From Microbacterium sp. SYP-A9085 (GTDB lineage Bacteria; Actinomycetota; Actinomycetes; Actinomycetales; Microbacteriaceae), in the NCBI RefSeq assembly GCF_009649635.1, contig NZ_WJII01000005.1, positions 124,001 through 188,000 of the forward strand: 64,000 bases of DNA, given 5' to 3'. Below the pieces are notes generated by a model, which was not told the origin of the DNA, did not search any database, and saw nothing but the letters and a program-made list of their open reading frames with translations. The position numbers were made by a program, and so were the translations under genes. Shown here in pieces: positions 1 through 8,825 of the stretch (the first letter of the stretch is position 1; the number at the start of each line of letters is the position of its first letter).

Positions 1-305
1 GGACGGGCTCCGCGACCCGAGCCGGCCGCCCCGAAGAACGTCTCGAAGATGTCGCTGAAGCCGCCGAAGCCGGCCGCGCCACCGCCGAACGGCGAGTCGC
101 CGCCCATGTCATACCGGCGCCGCTGCTCGGGGTCGCTGAGCACGTCGTAGGCGTGCGTCACGTGCTTGAAGCGCTCCTCCGCGTCGGCACCGGGGTTCAC
201 GTCCGGGTGCAGTTCGCGCGCGAGCCGCCGGTACGCCTTCTTGATGTCCTCCGGCGCCGCGTCCCGCGACACCCCGAGGACCTGGTAGTGGTCCTGATCC
301 GCCAC
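1..305 (-). CDS. dnaJ: DnaJ chaperone, N-terminal part (3' end outside window)
   Basis: Hsp40 co-chaperone that stimulates the ATPase of DnaK and delivers unfolded clients. The visible 101 residues are a complete J-domain (opening [13 protein letters not shown], with the HPD tripeptide in [10 protein letters not shown]) followed by the start of the Gly/Phe-rich linker ([19 protein letters not shown]). The gene runs off the left edge, so the zinc-finger and C-terminal domains cannot be checked. The start is the GTG at 305, giving MADQDHYQ, the usual actinobacterial DnaJ2 opening. It lies 45 bp downstream of hrcA on the same strand, the typical hrcA-dnaJ operon, so it should share the CIRCE-controlled promoter. 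Confidence 0.95.
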   Translation of the reverse strand, partial: MADQDHYQVLGVSRDAAPEDIKKAYRRLARELHPDVNPGADAEERFKHVTHAYDVLSDPEQRRRYDMGGDSPFGGGAAGFGGFSDIFETFFGAAGSGRGAR

Positions 306-350
306 AATAGCCTTCCTGCCCCTGCGCGGGGTCGTGTGTGCTCCGGTCGC

Positions 351-1385
351 TCAGCGCGACGTGTCGTCGTCCTCGAGCAGCCGGCTCAGGTAGTGCGCGA
401 CCGCGCGCACGGCCGCGAGGTTGGTCGGGTAGTCCATCCGCGTGGGGCCCAGGACGCCGACGCGGGCGCGGGCGCCGGTGACGTCGTAGTCTCCCGTGAC
501 GATGGATGCCTCGCTCAGGCCGAACGCCTCGTTCTCGCGTCCGATCGAGGCGGCCAGGCCCTCCTGGTCGGCGACCATGTCGCTCATCAGGCGCAGCAGC
601 GTCACCTGCTCCTCGATGGCCTCCAGGAGGGGATAGATGCTGCCGCGGAAGTCGGCTTCGCTCTTGGCGAGGTTCGCGGCGCCCGCCATCAGCAGCCGGT
701 CCTGGCGGAACTCCTCCAGCTCCTCGCCGACCACGTACAGCACGGTGCGCAGGCCCGCCTCGAGCCGGCTGGGCGTGGCATCCGCCGCCAGGGCCTCGGT
801 GACGGCCTGGGCGCCGTCGCGGACGCTGCGTCCGGTGATCATGACCGACACGCGGGCGCGCAGCTGCGCGACATCCGTCTCGTCCAACTCGTCGGGCAGC
901 ATCACGATGCGCTGCGAGACCCGGCCGGTGTCGGTCACGAGGATCACGAGCATCCGCCCGCCGAGGTCGACGAGCTCGACGTGGGAGACGTTGGCGCGCG
1001 AGAACGACGGGTACTGCACTATCGCGACCTGTCCGGTGAGCCGGGTCAGGGCGCGCACCGTGCGGGTGAGGACGTCGTCGAGATCGCCGGATCCCTCCAG
1101 GAACGTCGCGACGGCGGCGCGCTGGGCGGACGAGAGCGGGCGGATCCGCGCGAGGTGGTCGACGAACACGCGGTAGCCCTTGTCGGTGGGCACGCGTCCG
1201 GACGAGGTGTGCGGGGCGACGATGAGGTCCTCGTCCTCGAGGAGGGCCATGTCGTTGCGGATCGTGGCGGCCGACACGCCGAACGCGTGCCGGTCGACGA
1301 TGGACTTGCTGCCGACCGGTTCCCGCGTCTCCACGTAGTCCTGCACGATGGCTTGGAGAACCTGCAGCCCACGCTCCGTGACCAT
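351..1385 (-). CDS. hrcA: Heat-inducible transcription repressor HrcA
   Basis: Repressor that binds CIRCE operators upstream of chaperone genes; activity normally depends on GroEL. The 344-residue length fits the family. The N-terminus MVTERGLQVLQAIVQDYVE is the winged-helix opening, followed by the conserved EPVGSKSIV and VSAATIRNDMA segments of the DNA-binding domain; the C-terminal GAF-like part has the family pattern GLxxxLxxPE in degenerate form. The reading frame stays open 144 bp further upstream, but the ATG at 1385 is chosen because it gives the conserved N-terminus and follows a GGAAGGAG-like ribosome site. A CIRCE element lies 19 bp upstream, so the gene is autoregulated. Confidence 0.96.
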   Translation of the reverse strand: MVTERGLQVLQAIVQDYVETREPVGSKSIVDRHAFGVSAATIRNDMALLEDEDLIVAPHTSSGRVPTDKGYRVFVDHLARIRPLSSAQRAAVATFLEGSGDLDDVLTRTVRALTRLTGQVAIVQYPSFSRANVSHVELVDLGGRMLVILVTDTGRVSQRIVMLPDELDETDVAQLRARVSVMITGRSVRDGAQAVTEALAADATPSRLEAGLRTVLYVVGEELEEFRQDRLLMAGAANLAKSEADFRGSIYPLLEAIEEQVTLLRLMSDMVADQEGLAASIGRENEAFGLSEASIVTGDYDVTGARARVGVLGPTRMDYPTNLAAVRAVAHYLSRLLEDDDTSR

Positions 1386-1403
1386 TCGTGCTCCTTCCCT
1401 CGG

Positions 1404-1435
1404 CTGGCACTCGAGTGTACCGAGTGCCAATTCTA
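1404..1435 (-). promoter_or_regulatory. CIRCE operator and -10 box of hrcA-dnaJ
   Basis: Inverted repeat with arms at 1404-1412 and 1422-1430 (right arm GAGTGCCAA; left arm matches its complement at 8 of 9 positions) separated by exactly 9 nt, the geometry of CIRCE (TTAGCACTC-N9-GAGTGCTAA). On the minus strand a TAGAAT -10 box occupies 1435-1430, so the operator covers the transcription start. HrcA binding here would shut off hrcA and dnaJ. Confidence 0.93.
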
Positions 1436-1535
1436 CCGATTGCGGCTGGGGACGCGCTCGGGCGCGCGGGGCGCGGGCGCGCACCGAGCGCGGGGGCGGG
1501 TGCGCGCGGGGCTTGGCAAAGTGCGGCATCCGTTC

Positions 1536-2297
1536 GCGCTACACGAATCCGCGATCGCGCCAGCGATTCCGTGACGCGGATGTTGAAGAGTGCAGCGGGA
1601 GCGCGGAGGCCGCGCCGCAGCATCCCGTCGCGCGACACGAATCGACGAACGCTCCACGATTCCGCACGCGCTGCACCGATCCGCGTCCGCGCCACGCGCG
1701 GCGAGCGCTCGGAGGTTCGCGCTACACGACCCCGCGAACGCGCCAGCGAATCCATGGCGCGGATGTCGAAGAGTGCAGCGGGAGCGCGGAGCCCGCGCCG
1801 CAGCATCCCGTCGCGCGACACGAATCGGCGAACGCGGCACGATTCCGCACGCGCTGCACCGATCCGCGTGCGCAGTCGCCGCCATCGCTGGCGCTGCACG
1901 AACCCGCAAACGCGCCAGGCAGTCCGTAACGCGAATGCCGAGAAGTGCAGCGCGAGCGCACCGGCTATCCCGCGGCATCCTGCTGCGCGCCACGACCCCC
2001 TGGGCTCTGCCGAACTCTGCTCGCGCTGCACCGATTCGCACCACGGAGACGCGCCAGCCACTCGCGCTACACGAACCCGCGATCGCGCCAGCGATTCCGT
2101 AGCGCGGATGCCGAAAAGTGCAGCGCCACCGCGGAACGATCGCCGGGACACGCCACGCGCTACACGAGTCGGCGAATGCTGCGCCGATCCGCGCACGCTG
2201 CGCCAATCCGCTTCCGTGCGGCCGCCCGGTCGCTCGCGCTGCACGAATCCGCGAACGCGCCAGCGAATCCGTAGCGCGGATGCCGAAAAGTGCAGCG
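1536..2297. repeat. Five-copy array of a 62-bp palindromic element, about 172-bp period
   Basis: This fills most of the gene-free stretch 1431-2407. Five copies of a 62-bp element lie at 1536-1597, 1719-1780, 1891-1952, 2064-2125 and 2236-2297, all the same length and orientation. Start-to-start distances are 183, 172, 173 and 172 bp. The last two copies differ at four positions. Each element begins GCGCTRCAC and ends GTGCAGCG, giving 8-bp terminal inverted repeats (perfect in copies 3 and 5), with an inner CGCGC/GCGCG palindrome in most copies. The stretches between the elements are also related, best seen at 1629-1687 versus 1812-1870. The period is not a multiple of three, so long open frames here are not protein genes. 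Function unknown; candidates are a REP/BIME-like element or structured RNA. Confidence 0.85.
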
Positions 2298-2407
2298 CCA
2301 GCGCGCACGCAGCGCCTGCGGGGGTCACCGTAGACATCGCGAACCGCGAGCGCACCGCAAGCCCAGACGAAGCGCCGCACGTCCCGCCGCGCCCCGCCGC
2401 GCCGGCG

Positions 2408-3625
2408 TCACTCAGTGAGCGCGCGCACCACGGCGTCGGCGAGCAGTCGTCCGCGCAGCGTCAGCACGACGCGACCCCCCACCGCAGCCGCACCGTCGAC
2501 GAGGTCGTCCGCGATGAGGCCGGCCACCGCAGCGCGGCGGTCGTCGGGAAGGTCCGCCACCGGCATACCCTCACGGATCCGCGTCCGCAGCAGTACGGAT
2601 TCGAGCGCGCGGGCCACGGCATCCGGCCGCTCCCGCGCCGCGGCCGGCGACGTGCCGGCCGCCAGGCGCTGCGCATACGCGGCGGGATGCTTCACGTTCC
2701 ACCACCGCAGTCCGGCGATATGGCTGTGCGCGCCGGGCCCGAATCCCCACCAGTCGTCGCCGCGCCAGTACGCGAGGTTGTGGCGGGCTCGGTGCGCGTC
2801 GTCCCGCGCCCAGTTCGACACCTCGTACCAGGAGAACCCGGCGCCGGTGAGCATCCCGTCGGCCAGCTCGTACATGTCCGCCTGCAGGTCGTCGTCGGGA
2901 GCGGGCACCTCCCCGCGCCGGATCTGCCGTGCGAGCTTGGTGCCCTCCTCGACGATCAGCGCGTACGCCGAGACGTGGTCGGGCTCGAGCCCGAGCGCCG
3001 TCACCAGCGAATCCCGCCAGTCGTCCAGCGACTCCCCCGGCGCCCCATAGATGAGGTCCACGCTGACATCCAGGTCCACCCCGCGCGCGGCCGCCACCGC
3101 GGTGCGCACGTTCGCGGGGTCGTGCGTGCGATCCAGCGCGGCCAGCACGTGCGGCACCGACGACTGCATCCCCACCGAGAGCCGTGTCACTCCGGCCTCG
3201 GCGAGCGTGGCGGCGACGGCATCCGTCACCGTGTCCGGATTCGCCTCGACCGTGATCTCCGCACCGTCCGTCAGCCCGAACGCATCCCGCACCCCGTCCA
3301 GCATCCGCGCGAGATCGCCCGGCGGCAGCAGCGTGGGTGTGCCGCCGCCGAAGAACACCGTGGATGCCGCGCGCGGCGCCCGGGCGCCCGACAGCACCCC
3401 GCGAGCCAACTCCACCTCGCGCAGCAGGGTGTCGGCGTACTGGTCCTGGCGGGCGCCACGCAGCTCGGTGGCGGTGTACGTGTTGAAGTCGCAGTATCCG
3501 CATCGCACCCGGCAGAACGGCACGTGCAGGTACACGCCGAACGGGACGGCCGGGTCGACCGCCAGATCGGCCGGCAGCGCACCGTCGGCGGGTGCCGGAT
3601 CGCCGACGGGGAGAGCGGAGCCCAT
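2408..3625 (-). CDS. hemW: Radical SAM heme chaperone HemW
   Basis: Member of the HemN/HemW radical SAM family; HemW proteins bind heme and deliver it to apoproteins rather than oxidising coproporphyrinogen. The [4Fe-4S] motif CxxxCxYC appears as CRVRCGYC near residues 36-43, preceded by FGVYLHVPF; FFGGGTPTLL is the conserved glycine-rich SAM segment and VEANPDTV follows. At 405 residues it matches actinobacterial HemW. HemN has an extra N-terminal stretch that is absent here, which favours HemW. The start ATG overlaps the TGA of the upstream DUF1990 gene by one base, so the two are probably co-translated; lepA-hemW-hrcA-dnaJ is a common actinobacterial order. Confidence 0.93.
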   Translation of the reverse strand: MGSALPVGDPAPADGALPADLAVDPAVPFGVYLHVPFCRVRCGYCDFNTYTATELRGARQDQYADTLLREVELARGVLSGARAPRAASTVFFGGGTPTLLPPGDLARMLDGVRDAFGLTDGAEITVEANPDTVTDAVAATLAEAGVTRLSVGMQSSVPHVLAALDRTHDPANVRTAVAAARGVDLDVSVDLIYGAPGESLDDWRDSLVTALGLEPDHVSAYALIVEEGTKLARQIRRGEVPAPDDDLQADMYELADGMLTGAGFSWYEVSNWARDDAHRARHNLAYWRGDDWWGFGPGAHSHIAGLRWWNVKHPAAYAQRLAAGTSPAAARERPDAVARALESVLLRTRIREGMPVADLPDDRRAAVAGLIADDLVDGAAAVGGRVVLTLRGRLLADAVVRALTE

Positions 3626-4275
3626 CAGGCGGGGGTCGTGTACAGCGGCGATATGGCCCGCAGGTACCGCTGGAAGAGGGCCTTGCGGCGCCGGGTGATG
3701 AGGGCCGGCAGCATCCGGTACAGGAACGCCCGGGGCGCGTCGAACGCGCGCACGGTGAACCAGACCTCGTCGTTCTCGTACCAGTCGACCATGAACGACT
3801 CCTCACCGCTGACGACGCAGTCGTCGACCGTGCCGAGGGCGAACCCGACCCGGCGCGGCTCCTCGATCGCGAAGATCACGCGCAGCTCGCCATCCGCCTT
3901 CAACCCCTTCACGCGCCCGTGGAGCCGGATCGTGGTGCCGGATGCCACCCACGGCATGCCGTCGGCGTCGAAGCGCTGGTCGGCCTCGAGCTTGCTGGGC
4001 GCAATCGGGTGCCCCTCCCCGTCGAAGCTGACGCCGGAGTACATCGGGCCCGCCGCCGGGCGGACATCCGACACCGTCAGCCCGCCGTCGCGCTGCGCGC
4101 GCCACGCCAGCAGCGCGTCCGACGCGGTCCGGAACCGGTCCTCCCCGCTGCCGATCCGCCACCGCTCCTGCGCGGGGCGGCTACGTTCGGGCGGGTACTG
4201 CATGAGGTCCGCCGCCTGCGTCGCGCCGACCGCCGCGTAGTCCACCGTCTCGTCACGGAAGGTCCCTCGGCGCAT
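3625..4275 (-). CDS. DUF1990 family protein
   Basis: 216-residue protein of unknown function in the DUF1990 family. Typical segments are VDYAAVGATQAADL at the N-terminus, the central WRIGSGEDRF and the C-terminal GEESFMVDWYENDEVWFTV. No signal peptide or membrane segment is seen. The start ATG at 4275 is preceded on the minus strand by TAGGCT (4288-4283) and only 7 nt, which suggests a leaderless transcript beginning at the ATG. It is transcribed into hemW with a 1-nt stop/start overlap. Confidence 0.85.
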   Translation of the reverse strand: MRRGTFRDETVDYAAVGATQAADLMQYPPERSRPAQERWRIGSGEDRFRTASDALLAWRAQRDGGLTVSDVRPAAGPMYSGVSFDGEGHPIAPSKLEADQRFDADGMPWVASGTTIRLHGRVKGLKADGELRVIFAIEEPRRVGFALGTVDDCVVSGEESFMVDWYENDEVWFTVRAFDAPRAFLYRMLPALITRRRKALFQRYLRAISPLYTTPA

Positions 4276-4338
4276 GCGTGTCAGCCTAGCGACGGGATGC
4301 TGAAAGCAGCATGCGGATCACCGGTGTCGCACGACCGG

Positions 4339-6189
4339 CTACTTCTTCTCTTTCCCCTCGACGTCCCCCGAGAGCGCGGCGATGAACGCCTCCTGGGGGA
4401 CCTCGACGCGCCCGACCATCTTCATGCGCTTCTTGCCCTCCTTCTGCTTCTCCAGGAGCTTGCGCTTGCGGGAGATGTCGCCGCCGTAGCACTTGGCCAG
4501 CACGTCCTTGCGGATAGCGCGGATGTTCTCGCGGGCGATGATCCTGGCGCCGATGGCGGCCTGGATCGGCACCTCGAACTGCTGGCGCGGAATGAGCTTG
4601 CGCAGCCGCTCGGTCATCATCGTCCCGTATGCGTATGCCTTCTCCCGGTGCACGATGGAGCTGAAGGCATCCACCCGCTCCCCCTGCAGCAGGATGTCGA
4701 CCTTGACGAGATCGGCCTCCTGGGTGCCGTTGGGCTCGTAGTCCAGCGACGCGTACCCCTGCGTGCGGCTCTTGAGCTGGTCGAAGAAGTCGAACACGAT
4801 CTCACCGAGCGGGATGTCGTACCGCAGCTCGACGCGGTCCTCGCTGAGATAGTCCATGCCCAGCAGGCTCCCGCGGCGGGACTGGCACAGCTCCATGACG
4901 GTGCCCACGTAGTCCTTCGGGGTGAGGATCGCGGCCTTCACCATCGGCTCGGACACCGCGGCGACGCGCCCGTCGGGGTACTCGCTGGGGTTCGTCACGG
5001 TCACCTCGTCGCCGGTGTCGGTGGTCACCTCGTAGACGACGGACGGCGCCGTGGTGATCAGGTCGAGGTCGAACTCCCGCGCGAGTCGCTCGGTGACGAT
5101 CTCCAGGTGCAGCAGGCCGAGGAACCCGCAGCGGAACCCGAAGCCCAGCGCCACCGACGTCTCCGGCTCGTACGCGAGCGCGGCATCCGACAGCTTCAGC
5201 TTGTCCAGGGCCTCGCGGAGGTCGCCGTAATCGCTGGCGTCGATCGGGTACAGCCCCGAGAACACCATCGGCTTCGGGTCGGTATACCCGGGAAGCGCCG
5301 TGGTGGCGGGCCGGCGCGCGTCGGTGACGGTGTCGCCGACCTTCGACTGGCGCACGTCCTTCACGCCCGTGATCAGGTAGCCGACCTCGCCGACGCCGAG
5401 GCCCCTCGTCGGCACCGGCTCGGGGCTGGACACGCCCAGCTCGAGCAGGTCGTGCGTGGCCCGGGTCGACATCATCTGGATGCGCTGCCGCGGCTCGAGC
5501 GTGCCGTCGACCATCCGCACGTACGTGACCACACCGCGGTACGCGTCGTACACGGAGTCGAAGATCATCGCGCGGGCGGGGGCGTCCACGTCACCGGTGG
5601 GTGCCGGGATCTCCGCGACGATCCGGTCCAGCAGTTCCTCGACGCCCTGCCCGGTCTTCCCGGACACGCGCATCACGTCGTCGGGCGAGCCGCCGATGAG
5701 GTTGGACAGCTCGACGGCGAACTTCTCCGGGTCGGCGGCGGGCAGGTCGATCTTGTTCAGCACCGGGATGATGCGCAGGTCGTTCTCCAGCGCCAGGTAC
5801 AGGTTCGCGAGGGTCTGCGCCTCGATGCCCTGCGCGGCGTCCACGAGCAGGACCGCGCCCTCACAGGCCGCCAGCGACCGGGATACCTCGTACGTGAAGT
5901 CGACGTGGCCGGGGGTGTCGATCATGTTCAGCGCATACGTGCCCGATCCGCTGGCCCACGGCATCCGCACCGCCTGGCTCTTGATCGTGATGCCGCGCTC
6001 GCGCTCGATGTCCATCCGGTCGAGGTACTGGGCGCGCATGTCACGGTCCGACACGACGCCGGTGATCTGCAGCATGCGGTCGGCCAGGGTGGATTTGCCG
6101 TGGTCGATGTGGGCGATGATGCAGAAGTTGCGGATCAGCTCCGGGGGCGTCTGCGACGGCTCGAGGGGCGTAAGGGCGCGTGGTGACAT
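4339..6189 (-). CDS. lepA: Elongation factor 4 (LepA), back-translocating GTPase
   Basis: Ribosome-bound GTPase of the EF-G family that acts on stalled or mistranslocated ribosomes. At 616 residues it has the normal length. G1 is AHIDHGKST (residues 26-34), the switch region has [13 protein letters not shown]3 is [16 protein letters not shown] and G4 is [11 protein letters not shown]. The LepA-specific C-terminal domain is present with [19 protein letters not shown] and [13 protein letters not shown]. The start ATG at 6189 gives the usual MSPRAL-type actinobacterial N-terminus. It is transcribed toward the DUF1990/hemW pair with a 63-bp gap that contains the putative leaderless promoter of DUF1990. 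Confidence 0.97.
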   Translation of the reverse strand: MSPRALTPLEPSQTPPELIRNFCIIAHIDHGKSTLADRMLQITGVVSDRDMRAQYLDRMDIERERGITIKSQAVRMPWASGSGTYALNMIDTPGHVDFTYEVSRSLAACEGAVLLVDAAQGIEAQTLANLYLALENDLRIIPVLNKIDLPAADPEKFAVELSNLIGGSPDDVMRVSGKTGQGVEELLDRIVAEIPAPTGDVDAPARAMIFDSVYDAYRGVVTYVRMVDGTLEPRQRIQMMSTRATHDLLELGVSSPEPVPTRGLGVGEVGYLITGVKDVRQSKVGDTVTDARRPATTALPGYTDPKPMVFSGLYPIDASDYGDLREALDKLKLSDAALAYEPETSVALGFGFRCGFLGLLHLEIVTERLAREFDLDLITTAPSVVYEVTTDTGDEVTVTNPSEYPDGRVAAVSEPMVKAAILTPKDYVGTVMELCQSRRGSLLGMDYLSEDRVELRYDIPLGEIVFDFFDQLKSRTQGYASLDYEPNGTQEADLVKVDILLQGERVDAFSSIVHREKAYAYGTMMTERLRKLIPRQQFEVPIQAAIGARIIARENIRAIRKDVLAKCYGGDISRKRKLLEKQKEGKKRMKMVGRVEVPQEAFIAALSGDVEGKEKK

Positions 6190-6254
6190 GTTCCGTCGAT
6201 TCTACGGGGACCGCCGCTGCCTCCGATCCGCGGACCGCCGTCTACCCTGGCGTC

Positions 6255-6989
6255 ATGACGGTGCAGGCGGTGCTCGTGCACGGGATCCGCACGTCCGCGA
6301 CGATGTGGCGCACCCAGCTCGCGCATCTGGCCTCCCGCGGCATCCCCGCCACCGCCCTGGACCTGCCCGCGCACGGCACCCGGATGGCCGAGCCGTTCAC
6401 GCTGGACGCGGCGTTCGCGACGATCGATGCGGCGGTGCGGGATGCCGCGGCCCGCGGCCCGGTGCTCCTCGTGGGCCACTCGATGGGCGGCCTGCTGTGC
6501 ACGGAGTATGTGGGCCGTGCGCAGCCGCCGCCGGTGGCCGCGTTCATCGCCGCGTCATGCACGGCCATCCCCCGTGGGGCGGGCCTGGCCGCGTACCGTT
6601 TCCTCGCCCGGCGCGTGGACGGCCTTCCGGACCACGGCCAGTGGCTCGCGGATCGCGTGCTGCAGCTGACGCTGCCGGACGAGACGCGCGCGGACTTCGG
6701 CGCCGGCGGCTATGCGTACGCCGCGCAGGACATAGCGCTGAAGAGTCTGTCGGTGCTGGATCTGATGGAGGCGCTGCGGCGCATCCGCATCCCGATGTGG
6801 TTCGTCAACGGCCAGTACGACCAGCTGCGCGTGAACGAGCGCCTTTTCACACGCCTGGTGCCGCACGCCGAGCTCGTCGTCGTGCCGCGCACGACGCACC
6901 TGGTCACGGCCATGCGGCCGCGGGTGTTCAATGCGCTGCTGGATCTGGCAGCGGCGACGATCGACGCTCGCGAGCGGATCCCGACATGA
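6255..6989 (+). CDS. Alpha/beta hydrolase
   Basis: 244-residue alpha/beta-hydrolase fold protein, cytoplasmic, substrate unknown. The oxyanion segment LVHGIRTSATMW is near residue 8, the nucleophile elbow GHSMGG holds the catalytic serine, VNGQYDQLR carries the probable acid region, and VPRTTHLV holds the catalytic histidine. The frame is open from 6180, but the ATG at 6255 places the first strand (VQAVLVHG) directly after the start. TACCCT at 6243-6248 followed by 6 nt and ATG suggests a leaderless transcript. Its last 62 bp overlap the end of the convergent MFS gene. Confidence 0.85.
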   Translation: MTVQAVLVHGIRTSATMWRTQLAHLASRGIPATALDLPAHGTRMAEPFTLDAAFATIDAAVRDAAARGPVLLVGHSMGGLLCTEYVGRAQPPPVAAFIAASCTAIPRGAGLAAYRFLARRVDGLPDHGQWLADRVLQLTLPDETRADFGAGGYAYAAQDIALKSLSVLDLMEALRRIRIPMWFVNGQYDQLRVNERLFTRLVPHAELVVVPRTTHLVTAMRPRVFNALLDLAAATIDARERIPT

Positions 6990-8187
6990 TCCCGCCGACC
7001 GCCGACATCACGAAGCTGAACACCAGCAGCAGCCAGAACCCGCCGACGAGAGCGACGAGCATCGCGCCGAGCAGCGGGCCGACCAGCTGTCCGAGGGCGG
7101 CGGCCGTGTTCACGAGGCCCAGGTCCCGGGCGTGGTCCTCGGGGTTCGGCAGCAGATCGGTGGCGAACGCGAGCCCGACCGTCGAGAACGCGCCGTAGCC
7201 GACGCCCAGCACCGCGGCGGCGGCCATCGTGGTGGCAAGGCTCGGCGAGGCGAGGATGACGAGGGCGGCGGCCGCCTGCACGAGCGCGGAGATCACCGTG
7301 AGCCGGCGGCGTGATCCGGTGCGGTCCGACCACCAGCCGGCCAGCACCGACGCGATCACGACGAAGATCGTGTACACGACGATGACCAGCAGCAGGTCGT
7401 CCTGCGCCTGCGCCTTGGGGCGGCCGAGGCCGTACATCAGGAAGAACAAGAACAGCGTCGTCGGCAGCGCGTTGCCGATGTTGACGACGAATCGGCCCCA
7501 CACCACCCACGCGAAGTCGCGGTCGCGCAGCGACGCCCAGGGCAGCGACCGGCGCTCGCGCACCGGCTGCTGCGCGGCATCCGGCTGCGGGTCGGGCAGC
7601 AGGATCGCGGCGGCGGTGCCGACCACGGCGATGAACAGCGCGAGCGCGAGGTAGCCGGCGAACACGCTCAGGCCCAGCAGCACGACGGCGCCGACGCCCA
7701 GCACTATCCCGACCGCCTGCGATGAGCTCGCGGCCGCGGATGCGCCGCCGCGCTGACGCTCGGGCAGTTGGTCGGCGATCAGGGCCGTGAACGCCGCGGA
7801 GGCCACGGCGATCCCGATCGACACGCCCATCCATGCGACGCCGATGGCCCACGGTCCTTGGGCGATGCCGGTCAGCAGGAGGCAGGCCGCGGCGAGCCAG
7901 CTGGCCCCGACCGCCCACGGGCGGCGCCTCCCCCAGCGCGTGCGGGTGCGGTCGGACAACGCGCCCGACAGCGGTCCGGCGATCACGCCCGCCAGGCCCC
8001 CGACGCCGAGCACCATCCCGGAGTAGACAACCCCGTACACCCAGGTGCCCGCCGCGCCCGGGGTGTCCAACTGGTCGGGCAGCAGCAGCTGCACCGGAGT
8101 GAGCTGCACGGTCCAGATGGCGAGCCAGGCCAGCGTGAACAGCGCGAACCAGCCGGCGGAGACCTTTCCGGGGCGCGGGACGTTCAT
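6928..8187 (-). CDS. MFS transporter
   Basis: 419-residue, 12-helix major facilitator. The loop between helices 2 and 3 has GPLSGALSDRTRTRWGRRRP, close to the glycoside/sucrose-type (GPH-like) signature, so a sugar or glycoside substrate is possible but not shown. The open frame continues upstream to 8418, but those residues are polar and Arg-rich; the ATG at 8187 gives MNVPRPGKVSAGW directly before helix 1. The C-terminal tail after helix 12 (SARERRSSPLPDPAAH) overlaps the end of the convergent hydrolase gene by 62 bp, which is unusual but both frames look genuine. Confidence 0.83.
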   Translation of the reverse strand: MNVPRPGKVSAGWFALFTLAWLAIWTVQLTPVQLLLPDQLDTPGAAGTWVYGVVYSGMVLGVGGLAGVIAGPLSGALSDRTRTRWGRRRPWAVGASWLAAACLLLTGIAQGPWAIGVAWMGVSIGIAVASAAFTALIADQLPERQRGGASAAASSSQAVGIVLGVGAVVLLGLSVFAGYLALALFIAVVGTAAAILLPDPQPDAAQQPVRERRSLPWASLRDRDFAWVVWGRFVVNIGNALPTTLFLFFLMYGLGRPKAQAQDDLLLVIVVYTIFVVIASVLAGWWSDRTGSRRRLTVISALVQAAAALVILASPSLATTMAAAAVLGVGYGAFSTVGLAFATDLLPNPEDHARDLGLVNTAAALGQLVGPLLGAMLVALVGGFWLLLVFSFVMSAVGGIMSGSARERRSSPLPDPAAH

Positions 8188-8483
8188 GCCCGGGCCGCCT
8201 CGATGAGTGTGCGGCACCCGCCGAAGGGTGCCATCGTCGACGCCATGCTGTTCTCCTCGCCGCGTCGTGGGAGTGGACCGGGTGTCTCGATCTTGGCGTA
8301 CGCACGCCCGGCCGGCGCGCAGGAGTGCGGCGGATGTCGCAGAACCGGCCGCGTTCTCGGCATCCGACCCCACCTGGTAGACTCGCTGATTGGCTTGCGT
8401 GTGGGTCTTCCCGCACACGCCGGATGGCGCCCTCTTCGCCGGACGGCACTCAACCGATCACCTGAACGAAAGAACGTCCACAC

Positions 8484-8744
8484 GTGGCAAACATCAAGTC
8501 GCAGATCAAGCGCAACAAGACCAACGAGAAGGCGCGCGAGCGCAACAAGGCCGTCAAGAGCGAGCTGAAGACCGAGGTGCGGCGCACCCGCGAGGCCATC
8601 GCCGCCGGTGACAAGGCCGCCGCCGAGAAGGCCCTCGTGCGTGCGAGCAAGAAGCTCGACAAGGCTGTCAGCAAGGGTGTCATCCACCAGAACCAGGCAG
8701 CGAACCGCAAGTCGTCGATCGCGAAGCGAGTCGCCGCGCTCTGA
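8484..8744 (+). CDS. rpsT: 30S ribosomal protein S20
   Basis: 86-residue basic, helical protein that binds 16S rRNA early in 30S assembly. It begins [20 protein letters not shown] and ends SIAKRVAAL, as expected for bS20. The start is GTG at 8484. The 296-bp upstream gap (8188-8483) carries no other gene; it must hold the promoter (a TAGACT -10-like box at 8381-8386) and a leader of roughly 100 nt. S20 synthesis is autoregulated in some bacteria, so the leader could matter. Neighbouring holA is convergent, as is common in Actinobacteria. Confidence 0.97.
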   Translation: MANIKSQIKRNKTNEKARERNKAVKSELKTEVRRTREAIAAGDKAAAEKALVRASKKLDKAVSKGVIHQNQAANRKSSIAKRVAAL

Positions 8745-8761
8745 CGCCGGTGCCGTCCTGA

Positions 8762-8789
8762 CGCCCGCTCCACCTCGGTGGGGCGGGCG
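8762..8789 (+). terminator. Hairpin terminator of rpsT (possibly shared with holA)
   Basis: Arms CGCCCGCTCCACC (8762-8774) and GGTGGGGCGGGCG (8777-8789) pair over 13 positions with one G-T wobble; the two unpaired bases mean the effective loop is a few bases larger. It lies 17 nt after the rpsT stop and 36 nt before the holA stop, so it can serve both convergent genes. No long T tract follows, as is usual for high-GC actinobacterial terminators. Confidence 0.8.
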
Positions 8790-8825
8790 TCGTCGTCCGG
8801 GATGCGGTCCGGGCGCCGAGAACTG

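Noticed and set aside
109-2355. Very long open frames across the hrcA upstream region on both strands (for example 109-2355 minus and 1388-4240 plus)
   Set aside because: They run through the 62-bp repeat array and through hrcA and hemW in other frames. Products are Arg/Ala/Ser-rich low-complexity strings typical of high-GC shadow frames.
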